Below, one piece after another: positions 1-9,900 of a stretch of DNA of 18,135 nucleotides. The position numbers and the translations under genes were made by a program. Source of the stretch: Zygnema cylindricum (Eukaryota; Streptophyta; Zygnematophyceae; Zygnematales; Zygnemataceae); NCBI GenBank assembly GCA_037447655.1, contig JBBHKE010000793.1, positions 436,760 to 454,894 on the forward strand, in the 5' to 3' direction. The notes beneath the pieces are model-generated. The model was not told the DNA's origin. It ran no database searches and saw only the letters and a list, made by a program, of their open reading frames with translations. How positions within the stretch are numbered: the stretch's first letter is position 1; each line of letters opens with the position of its first letter.

Positions 1-269
1 CGGTACCGACGGATGTCTAGGAGTCACTGATGTTGTTCACACTCCCAACATCATTCTGGTGTTCTTCTGGTATCCTGTTTGATGTTTTATTAAGAAAAGT
101 TGTGAGGGGAATAAAAAATCAGATGGAAAACGAAATCAGGTGTGAAGAGAGATGTTTTATAGTTAAACCCTCTTCCTTGGCCGAATCAGTAGTATAGACG
201 ATGGTAGAGGGGTAGAACAGATATAAGGTTTGATTACTAAAAGAGAGATTGTTTCGAGTTTGCTTATAG

Positions 270-564
270 GTATACGAAACGAAGTGGGTGAAATCTTTGC
301 TTCAAGAAGTGGGATATATGAAGAGTGGAGTGCAAAAGATATTTTGTGATAATCAAGCCGCGATTGAAATTGCATCAAACCCTAAGCACCACTTTTAAAG
401 CAAAGCATATGGATATTCGTTTGAGCTTTGTTAGAGAGAAAATCATTAGTTTGGAATATAGACAAGATGGGGAGATGGTAGCAGATATGATGACTAAGCC
501 GGTTCCTTCTCCCAAATTGATATTTTGTAGAGAGAAGTGTGGACTAAAGCAAAAGGTAGACTAA
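270..564 (+). pseudogene. Ty1-copia-type polyprotein remnant (RNase H end)
   Basis: Decayed 3' end of a copia pol gene, entering from the left edge. One frame reads SLLQEVGYMKSGVQKIFCDN with QAAIEIASNP after it, including the RNase H aspartate context CDNQAA. One extra T in the run 393-396 shifts the frame, and the next frame continues KAKHMDIRLSFVRE and then EMVADMMTKPVPSPKL to a stop at 562-564. These are the classic closing motifs of plant copia polyproteins. Stops and shifts further upstream (1-270) leave no usable frame, so the element is dead. Confidence 0.85.
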
Positions 565-565
565 A

Positions 566-577
566 AAATAAGGGGAG
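566..577 (+). other. Polypurine tract of the copia element
   Basis: A purine run ending AAGGGGAG sits just after the polyprotein stop and directly before a TGTTGA that fits an LTR start. It would have primed plus-strand DNA synthesis. Confidence 0.65.
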
Positions 578-1570
578 TGTTGAAAAGAATTATTTTGTAG
601 TTTGTCCTATGGTCTTCTTGTGGTCTTACTACAACCCTCACACTTGTTGTAGTCACTGAGGATCTGTAGGCAGCCATGGCTGTCCCTTGCTAGGAAGGAG
701 ACACGCAGATAGGTCTACAATAGGTAGATAACTCTACAAATTTCTGCAAAAGATAGGTGGTCACTTATGGGATTTGATCCGATGACCTCCGGATGACCAC
801 CGTACGGATTAACCGTCGGCCTTATCCGGTAGGCCTTGTAACAAGCGATACATGTATATGGCGCAATATTTCTTTATAAACAAAAGGCGCCGGATATTCC
901 ATTTAACTAATCATGATACAATTTATGCGTGGAAACATACCAGTCGGCACGAAATCGGGACCGCACGAAAAATATACGAATCGACATTTAATTTCGACGG
1001 ACGAAATCAAATGTGCACATCTAATCAAACGGCTCATAGTGGAGCCAGAATGCCGATATAGCAGTTTGGCGGTTTGCGGACCAGATGTCGGTGGATGACA
1101 CATGGCATCATATGGTTGGACAGCGGATATCACGGGAGGAGTAACTACTGCTCCAGAACTGACACGCGTCAGCGAGACAGCCGTGCTGTACTATGGCCGT
1201 ACAAGAAGTAGAGCGGTACTTGTACCTTATTGTACTTTACAGTCTTGTGATTGGTTGCGTACACTAGTTGTAGGCTTAGTGAGGGAGTTTAGGACTTAGA
1301 ATATTTTCTGATTTCAGCCTCTCTCCCAGAGAGCACTTGTATTTATAGGCCAACTTTGGTTTGACATAACTTAATGCTCAGGGGAGCAAATTCATTGATT
1401 CTTTTTGCAGCGGACTTAGGGGAGTCCAGGCTACACAGGGGTGTAGTCGGTCGGAGTTTTTGCGTCCCAGGGTAGTTATTCATTGTTAAAGTTAAAAGTG
1501 CATATATTATTCTAGAGGCTTTATATAAGCTGGACATTCTGTGTACCAATTGAGGTCACAGAATTACACA
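578..1570 (+). repeat. Probable 3' LTR of the copia element (right end uncertain)
   Basis: Begins TGTTGAAAAG immediately after the polypurine tract. A TATA-like TGTATTTATAGG at about 1338 and another TATATAAG near 1520 could be LTR promoter elements. No paired LTR is in the window and no terminal CA or target duplication could be fixed, so the right boundary is a guess. No host gene was seen in this stretch. Confidence 0.4.
745..835 (-). repeat. tRNA-like (SINE-like) patch
   Basis: Read on the minus strand, 780-769 is GGATCAAATCCC, one base from a tRNA B box, and an A-box-like TACCGGATAAGGCC lies about 50 bp upstream (831-818). An 8-bp inverted repeat (GGTGGTCA at 757-764 and TGACCACC at 794-801) flanks the B box. 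It may be a SINE inserted in the LTR or part of the LTR itself. No poly-A or target duplication was identified. Confidence 0.35.
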
Positions 1571-2807
1571 AACTTCATTTTTTCAATGGATGTGATTTAG
1601 GAAAAATGCCCCCTTCACTCCCTCGTGAAGTTCATCTCGTTTTAAATCTTCTGTTGATTTTATTCAAAGTGATGTCTGTAGACCCAAGCGAGTGCAACGC
1701 ATGAGTGGTGCAATAGTTACATCACGTTATGTGATGATCACGCGAGATTTAAACGCAAACGCAAACCGGAAGCTATCACTCATTTTCAAATTTTTAAAGC
1801 TCTTCTTGAAAATCAATTCTCCTCTCACATTAAAATTTTAAGACAGCCAATTGCGCCGAATGTATGGCTTTTTTGTTTTTACATTTCTTACCTGTGATAT
1901 TTGAAGTCCTATCAAAGCCAACGTTAGTGTTTTGTACTTTTTTGACCTTTTTCGACATACCTTTTATAGCGTAGAAGATTGCATTCTGGAACTAAAGGAA
2001 TATTTATTTATTGATTCTTTTTATCTTTGTTGGTTTGACCTAGATTCGTCACCCCTAAAAGTAGTTATACCTCAAAACGTGTATGGTTTCTTGGTTCTCT
2101 TCTTACTTGTTTCCCCAAAAAACTTTCTTTTCATTGTGAAAATCAATCTTGACTAGGACAAATTGACAAGCCACTCTCTTTGAATTCCTCGGTTGTCTCC
2201 TTATTTGCTCTTTTATTTTCGTTGGCCTTCACTCTATTTTTGGCTTTTCCTACTCTTTGTTGCTTCCTTGTCTGATGGCACCTCCTTTAATATATATTTA
2301 CCGTTATAATATTGTTAACATCATTTTGTTAGTTACAATTAATTTGCTTCATTTTTTCAAGTGTTAAGCATTGTGAGAATAATAACAAATTCTTTTGAGA
2401 AAGATAATGTATTGTATTTAAACTAACAAGATAATGACTGATATTTGTTAGACTATGAATATTATGTTAATCTTTACTACCTGAAAAAAAAATCTATGAT
2501 TTTCTTGTACGCATAATTTAGTTTTGAAGTTTCATATACTTGCTAAACTTCCAAGATTTGACGTAATATAAAACTGAACTACCCTAAGAGAGCCTGCAGA
2601 GAGCACCAAACCAAACACTACTACTTCTTATAGATCAAATTTTAGGTAAAGAGTTGCAAAATCGACTCAAAAAACCTGCATGGTGTGGACTTCATCAGTC
2701 GATTACGAAACTCTCCATACTTCAAAAAATGAGTAAGTTATCAATAACATGATCATTAAGATGCGGAAACGAAATTCAGGCTTTGTGGTACGTTAGTTTT
2801 AGTATGC

Positions 2808-2940
2808 TAGTGACTTGTTTTGAATGGAAGAGAGCACCATATATATATGTAGCTAAATATCTGTTTTTTTGGCTCTACTAAATCAACCTTTTTGCATATA
2901 ATTTTTTCACAATTTTTTAAATGAAAATATGCAATTTTAA
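2808..2940. repeat. Direct repeat, copy A
   Basis: Starts TAGTGACTTGTTTTGAATGG and includes GAAGAGAGCACCATATATAT. It matches copy B at 3092-3229 over about 135 bp with scattered substitutions and small length changes in T runs. Spacer between copies is about 150 bp. Confidence 0.85.
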
Positions 2941-3091
2941 AATGTTCCATTTTTGCTGTTCCCAAATTAGCGTAAACGCCGAAATTAAAATAAACCTTTT
3001 TTTTTTAACTTTCAAAATCCTAATTAGCGTCAATGATTGTATATTTTCTTTAGCACTATTTAAACTTTGACACTAATAACGATTCGCGGTG

Positions 3092-3229
3092 TAGTGATTT
3101 GTTTTGAATGGAAGAGAGCACCATATATATATGTAGCTAAATATATCTATTTTTTTGCCTCTATTATATCAATCTTTTTGCATATAAAATTTTCACAATA
3201 TTTTTAAATAAATATATACAATTTTTAAG
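3092..3229. repeat. Direct repeat, copy B
   Basis: Second copy of the unit at 2808-2940, same orientation, starting TAGTGATTTGTTTTGAATGG. No primer site or purine tract is evident in the spacer, so a local duplication is as likely as a mini-retroelement. Confidence 0.85.
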
Positions 3230-3629
3230 TCTTTTAGTTGCATAATACTTTTAAAAAGTTTAAATACAATCATAGGAAAGTTCGATTACAAGGGTTTAGA
3301 AAAGAAAGTCAGCCAACAATTTTAAAGTGAAATTATATTCTTGATCATTTTTCGATCAAAACCATATCTACATTGAACTGGTTCCAACTACAAGTTCTTT
3401 GTACGGACGGACTTTCCATGGCCTTGGAAAAAAGGGATCTCTAGAAGATTGTAAACCGGAGAAGTAACAAGTAGAACTTTTATCCCAATTTAAATGAGAA
3501 AACGTATACGTTCAATAGTTTGCCCAGTTCAAAGACGCAACCAAATTTTAAGGGAATGATGTTTCCAAAAGCCTTAAAGGAGGGAAAAATATAAAATTTG
3601 ATTGCACAAAATAATATGAAAAATTATTG

Positions 3630-3998
3630 TCAACGCGGCAGCAAAACACTATCTTTTGGAACGCTCCTAAAAAAGGAACTGGAAAACCCACTATTAAGCG
3701 AAGTGGATTGCCCGATAATTGGATATACAGGACCTTCTTCTTCACCACCTTCATCAACAGGACGAAATGTCAATCCGTTATTTCCCATGACTTGCACGTC
3801 TTTATTCTCTAATTTTGTCCGTAGTAGGCGCAAATAGCTTGCCACGTCAGCCATTTCCGGCCGATACATTGATATTTTTTGAAGACAGGATGCCGCAATA
3901 CTAGCCAGGACATTCATGTCATCCAAAGAGTAGTTCGATTCAAGACCTGGATCGACTATGGCGGAAAGTCCCAATGTTGACTGCATCATTTTCAGCGC
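3630..3998 (-). CDS. Exon 16: kinase C-lobe end and C-terminal tail
   Basis: 369 bp including the TGA at 3632-3630, acceptor ATGCAG. It encodes [16 protein letters not shown], then [16 protein letters not shown], where subdomain XI keeps the invariant arginine (YRPEM). A tail of about 55 polar residues follows (acidic DEGGEEE, then Ser/Phe-rich), with no recognised domain. Confidence 0.92.
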   Translation of the reverse strand, partial: ALKMMQSTLGLSAIVDPGLESNYSLDDMNVLASIAASCLQKISMYRPEMADVASYLRLLRTKLENKDVQVMGNNGLTFRPVDEGGEEEGPVYPIIGQSTSLNSGFSSSFFRSVPKDSVLLPR

Positions 3999-6900
3999 CT
4001 GCATGGTAATACCGTAACATTTAGTACATTTAACATTTTAGTACATTAACAATTAATAACGTTTAGTAAAAAATCATGTTAATGTGTGCATTTTGTCGAA
4101 AAACAAAAAACAAAAATGTTACATACCCAATTTGCTAAGGAGATCCTCTCCCGATCACCGGCATTTGTTTCTTCGTCTATAATTGCCGGCTTACCAGTAA
4201 TAAGTTCAAGGATTACAACCCCAAAACTGCACACATAAATTCAACCCAGTTTACGTGCGTTAATTTTGTAAGAGTCGTAGGTTGGCCATTTTTGCTTCTG
4301 ATAACAATTTTGAAAAATATGATATCGTCAAAGATCACAATATAACTCAAAGCGTGTAATATCTTATGGTAAAAATGTTAGTTCCTAGTTTGGATGGATT
4401 TATCTAATTTGCTATTCACTCGCCAGCATACATTCAAATATGTCTTGTATCTAAAAACAATTGAATTGAGGAGAAATGTGAGAGAAATTGTTAAAAGGAA
4501 TATTGAATTGGGCAAGATGTGCTCTTCAGTACTGGCATGTGGTACGCCCACACTCGAAAAACATTAACCTATAGGATTAAGAACTGGCCCGACACGACAT
4601 CGGGCTGGTGGCCGAGTAGTTTATGCATTGATAGCTACAATCAAAGGTCCCAGGTTCATTTTTTTTCTAAGGGTGGGACATGCCAAATCCCACATTCTAC
4701 GGAATGCTTTTGTGGTATCAGAGCTATCAAGGTTGTGGATGCATTAACCGACTAACTCTTAAGTAGGGGGTGTTTAAATGAGCAAAGATGTGCCGTTCGA
4801 TACAAGGATGTGGTCTGCCCCCACTCGAAATACACTCTAAAATATTGGAGTAAGGACACGCCAGACCCTACATTGGGTGGTGGTGCAGTGGTTAGCGCAT
4901 TGTCAGTGATAGTCAAAGTTCCCAGGTTCGCGCGCTGCCGGGCTCAATTTCCGCAAGTGTGGGACATGCCAAACCCCAAAATCTGTGGAATGCTAACAAA
5001 AAAAAGTGGAGATCACCTATAAACGTCACTTTTTGTTGTGACTCGATAAGTAGTGTAATACTCGGGATCCATGTAGCCGTATGTTCCGGAAACGGCAGTT
5101 CTCTTCGCTAATTCCTCTTGGTCTTCATTATCCTTAAGAAGACCAAAATCAGCAACTTTTGCCTGCAAGAATTAAAACTACGACACATATGGTAAGGATT
5201 TAAATGATATGAAAATTTCAATCACGTCATCAAACACAATTTGAGATTTATCCAGAATGTCGTTTTCCCTTAATTCCTCACAACGTTCATTTAATATTAC
5301 ATGTTTGTCAACAAATTTTTAAAAGCGTAGTGACTTGAGTCTGATTTCACTCGTTTCGAGGAATTTTGGATCCCCTATTGCACTCTATAAATTATAGAAT
5401 TAAGAAGTCGACTATCTTCTAGATCATACACTGGTTTAGGAACTCTTTTTTTATCCAAAAAGTTAAACTCTATTGTTAAAACAACAAAAACATGAAGCAA
5501 AAAACAAATACCATCTTAGATTGAACTTGAAGTAGCTACTCATATTTCAAAAGGCATCTTAGCTGCTTCAAAGTACAATCCACACTTCTGGATATTGAAT
5601 ATAAAGTTGTGGAAGAATAGCCTTAAAACTTTGATATCCTTCAAATAGATTTTTTTTTTCTTTTTGTTTCACCCACTTTAAAGACAGTTTGGGCATCTCA
5701 AAACACCATAGAGCACTAGGTAGATGCAAGTTGCTCAATGAACTATCACCATGGACGGTATCGTTAAAATAAAACTTTATCAAGTAATGTCAACAAGCAA
5801 AAAAACAGAAATATTTTGAGTACATTATGAAGCATAAGTTGGCAATTAAAGTCTAACATACACAAACAAGAAAACCAACAGAAGATTTAAAACTGATGTA
5901 TACAGCAGCGGTTAGAAAATTGTAATTTGCACTTACAAGTATTGCATATGGCACATTACCAAATCTACTTTATATAGAAAAGAATCTCACTGGAATGTAT
6001 TTTTAAACAATCAAGAAAAACTGAAACCAAGAAAACCTTCAAATTCATTTGCAATTAGATATTGTTCCAGGCAGATACTATACACAGTGCAGTCATTAGA
6101 AGAAGAGAAGAGCTTATTCAGACTTAAATAGGGAACAGCCTCTTTCGTTTACCTCCCATTTTGCATCCAACAGGATATTTTCTGACTTAACATCGCGATG
6201 AATAATTGTCGGTTTTGCTTGCGTGTGAAGATATCGCAATCCTTCAGCAGCTCCAAGAGCGATATCTATTCGCTGTTCAAATGTCAGAACAGGTTGAATA
6301 GTGCCTGTTTCCGAACAAATCCACAAAAAATTAGTCGTTATTCTCTCTTTTTTTCTTTCGCATCTATCTCTCATCCCTCACTCCCTCTCCCCTATCTCTC
6401 CCTCTCCCTCCCAACCTCTCTCCTCCCTCCCACCCTCTCTTCTTCCCTATCTCTCCCCCCCTCTCCCTCTTTTCCCTCCCTCTCCCTCTGCCTTTCCCCC
6501 TCTCCCCCTCCCTTTCCCCTCTCCCTCTCCTTCTCCCCCCCCCTCTACCGCTCCCTCACACCATCATCGAGGGCGCCAGAAGAGTACATGATTGACAGTG
6601 GCAGGGACAAGTAGAAAAGCACTTAGACCACTCCTTAATTTTGTTGTCGGCAACCTTTTGATATCAGACCCTACCTTCTTTTTGTGTAAGAGCTGATTTG
6701 AGTGTCCCATTTTCAATAAATTCGTATACCATTATTTGCTCGTTGTCACCATGAAAAAATCCGATTAACTTAACAATGTTCTTGTGGTTCATTCTCGATA
6801 TGGTTTCCACCTGCAAAAAGATCGGGGCTCATGAAATATAACAGTGAATTTTTTAGATACAGTAAATATTATTTATCAGATCATACAGAACATCTATTTT

Positions 6901-9900
6901 TCTTTTCTTCAGTTTTTGCCTCTACTATTGAAAAGAAAAACTCAAATATATTTTTATTCATTCATTCACCACAAAATTTGAAATTGCTAAGAAAAAATGA
7001 TTCAAAGACAACAACTATCTGTTCATCACTTCCATGTCATGTTCATTTAAACGGCGAATTTTAACAAACCTCATTCTTAAACTGTTCCAAGCTTTCTGCA
7101 GAAGCTTTTTTTGCTCGCTTTACCGCCCATAGTTCTCCAGTTTTTGTTTTTCCTTTATAGACGATCCCAAAGCCGCCAACTCCGAGTTCGTTGCTCTCAC
7201 TGAAGTTATCAGTGGCCTCACATATGACTGGTAGAGGTAAGAATTTTACTGTGTGCTTGTTAATGTTTTCTGTGATAAAATCCTCTTTTTCTGCAACAAA
7301 AATGTCAAACAGACTATAGATGCATCAAAAATTGGATCAAATTATAGGCTGGAAATAAAATAATTAGAGTTACATAGATTACAAGCCGCACCGTCCATCT
7401 ATACCAGAGTTAATAGCGCCAAATGCTGAAGGTTTTCTTTCCCAGAATTATAAATTAGTGTACAATGCTAATCTGAGTGAATAACAAGCTGTCATGTCAT
7501 CCAACAAAAGTGTAGGCTTGTTTTTTCTATGTCCATGTTACTATTATCCTGACAACAATGAAGGTTACCTTATTCTTTGAATTTGTGACATTTGATAAGG
7601 TTAAATCTTTCAGGGCACTTGCTATACGAGGGTGGAATCCCAATATGGACTCCTTTCACTTTTGGACAAGCTGTGACGCAAAAAAACCTTTGAAGGTAAA
7701 CGCAAGTTCTTGCTGATTGCGCAAAATTTTGATTCAAGGTGGCAAATACCAAGGGTGACAGGTAAACAAAGATCCAGCTAATAGCTTTCTGACACAGCCT
7801 AAAAGCAAAGTACACCAAGAGGTCCTATTAGAGTTAACTAGCATGAGAACTTATTTGATTTTAAAAATTCTGCGAAGGACATGGACAGTTGTAAACCGCT
7901 TTGTCAATTCATGTTAAGAAAATAAATTTTATTATATAAATACTGTTTTCCTATTAGAACACACAAAAACCACTCCGATCTGTGTTATGAACCCTAACAC
8001 TGATTCACAATATGCTAGGCAAAGTAAAAAATTGAGTTACATACTGTTAATTGGATTTCTGTGAATCTGTGTATCAGTCGACATCACGTACTTAAGTGTT
8101 TAGTGTGTATGTAAGTTATTTCGTGTGTAACACTTGGTACCGTGTTCGGTCCAGCGCTGGAGAATGTTTCACTGAATTTTTGTATTAGTTGTTGAAGTGT
8201 TTGTCTGCAAGTTATTAGGAGGCTGTTGTGCCTTGTACAGTTAGGCAGACAGAATTGCAAGAAGCTTGGTGCAGTAAAATCTTGCGTAAGCTGAGGACGG
8301 ACCTTTGTAAGAGTGAGTGAGAGAAAAGCCTGCGGCTGAATGTGTTGATATTGGGCCGAAACCTATGTACCATGGTGAGTGTAATATGAGTGATTAGTTT
8401 CAGTGTTTCTATTCACTGCACACTCTGTACTTATTGTGTAGCAATCCTTTCATTTGGTATTAGAGTAGGATAATGCTCTTGAGAGTGAGATAGAGTAAGA
8501 AATGCGAAGGGAGAAGAAACCCACAGCTTCACTATTGGCGGGTCTTACGGCCCCACTAGAGCCTTCAGAAGATCCTTCAACTCTCGAAGTGCCGCCTTAA
8601 GAACCCAATGAAATGGCGTTCATTTTCTAAGAGTTTAGGATGAATTGCTTCTTACTTATCCCTTCGGACAAGATAGATCTGGAGATGATAGCAATTCAAA
8701 CAATTGGCTTCATGATTTGTTTGAACATTTGTTACGATACGTCGAGGAGAAGGTCCAAAACTATTTGTGCACGGATGAATCTCTGTTCGAATAGATGAGG
8801 AGTCTAGCAATCCCAAAAAGAATTAGGATACCGGTCAAGTATTTTCGAGTAAAACTATCAATCTGATTAGACCTACCGACGTGGGACCAAGTACTGAAAT
8901 AAATATGTTCACAGAAACGAGATGCTAGAACGCCCTGTACATTTCGAATGGCGCTGTAAATATCTTCAGTATTCCGTAAATTTAGAGGGCAAGCGGTAGC
9001 ATAGCTGACGTAAATCTGACCGGACGAACACTTGTGACAGATTCGATGCATTTTTAGATGACATGGAGGAGACCAAAAGGCATTTTTTTAGGTGAAATGT
9101 GACCTTAGTTTGTGGCACCAGCGTATGTGTCATATGCCAGCGGTGAACTTGAAATGGATGATTTAAAATTCTTTTGTTCGTAGAATGGACTTAGTGATCT
9201 TCAACAAGGTCGATCGATGTGGTGGTTGCAACAATGGGTGACACATTCGAAAACCGCATCCAGTAAAACACGTCAAGTTTAGAGCTCAACATCTATTAGA
9301 GCTAGAATATCTTGATCATTGCGAACACGTGAAGCTTGAGAATTTGGGGGCAATAGATACATTTTTGTGATGGTGGACGAATATTACCAAAAATCTTGGG
9401 TTATTTATTGTAAAAGAAATCCAGTGCATTCGAGAAATACAAGCAGTAGCATGTGATGGGCAAGGGGCAAGTGACAGCGTGAGAGGAAATTGAAGGTAGT
9501 GTGGTCTAACAATGGAGGAAAATTTATCGTATTTAAGGATTCTTGTCAAAATAGGAGGATCATGCAGCAGTTTACTGCGTTTTTTCACTGGAATCAAATG
9601 GAGTTGCAGAGCGACAAAATCGGACTCTATAAGGGATGGTTTGTGAGATGATAAAGCACAACATCTTTCTGTGAGGGGACGTGATCCCAACTCCGAATCA
9701 CGTCTGTAACCGAAGATTGACTTCAATCCGAAGGGACAAGACACTCGACCAGTTGTGGAGTGGTCTTGTGCTCACGTCAGCGTTTGGGGCTATCACTCAA
9801 CCCTCTATAGGTAACACAACAAAGAAAGAAAGTTCGCCCATTTATAGTTATCCCCCTGAGTTTGGCCGGGAATTTTTGTTGGATACAACTTAAAAGGAAA

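Larger units (their letters stand above)
1571..3629. other. AT-rich intergenic DNA downstream of the receptor kinase
   Basis: No gene recognised. It has long T and A runs and one direct repeat pair, described separately. The 3' UTR of the minus-strand kinase gene should occupy the right end; an AATAAT-like signal lies just past the stop near 3623, but no poly-A site can be assigned. Confidence 0.5.
4501..4998 (+). mobile_element. TRIM-like retroelement (LTR, primer site, short interior, purine tract, LTR) in intron 14
   Basis: Two direct copies of a ~210-230 bp unit: 4501 to about 4710, and 4771-4998. Shared blocks include AGATGTGC, CCCACTCGAAA-type and GTGGGACATGCCAAA segments. The first copy is followed at 4713-4724 by TGGTATCAGAGC, the plant initiator-Met-tRNA primer site. 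The second is preceded by AAGTAGGGGG (4761-4770), a polypurine tract. The interior is only about 60 bp with no coding capacity, which defines a TRIM. The copies are clearly diverged, so it is old. No clear 5-bp target duplication was found. It lies antisense to the host gene and ends about 18 bp from the exon 14 donor. Confidence 0.7.

Noticed and set aside
1932-2156. 74-residue hydrophobic open frame
   Set aside because: AT-rich sequence readily gives Phe/Leu-rich frames; no homology recalled and no gene signals.
4609-4930. Functional tRNA genes
   Set aside because: A-box and partial B-box only; no acceptor stem or foldable anticodon arm.
4513-5022. Two short open frames as protein genes
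   Set aside because: They fall in the two LTR copies of the TRIM-like element and share no coding signal.
6198-6614. Ser/Leu/Pro-rich open frames of about 96 to 138 residues on the plus strand
   Set aside because: They arise from the CT-rich tract in intron 12; extreme low complexity and no domain.
9316-9744. 142-residue minus-strand open frame
   Set aside because: Lies antisense to recognisable integrase remnants on the plus strand and shows no known domain.
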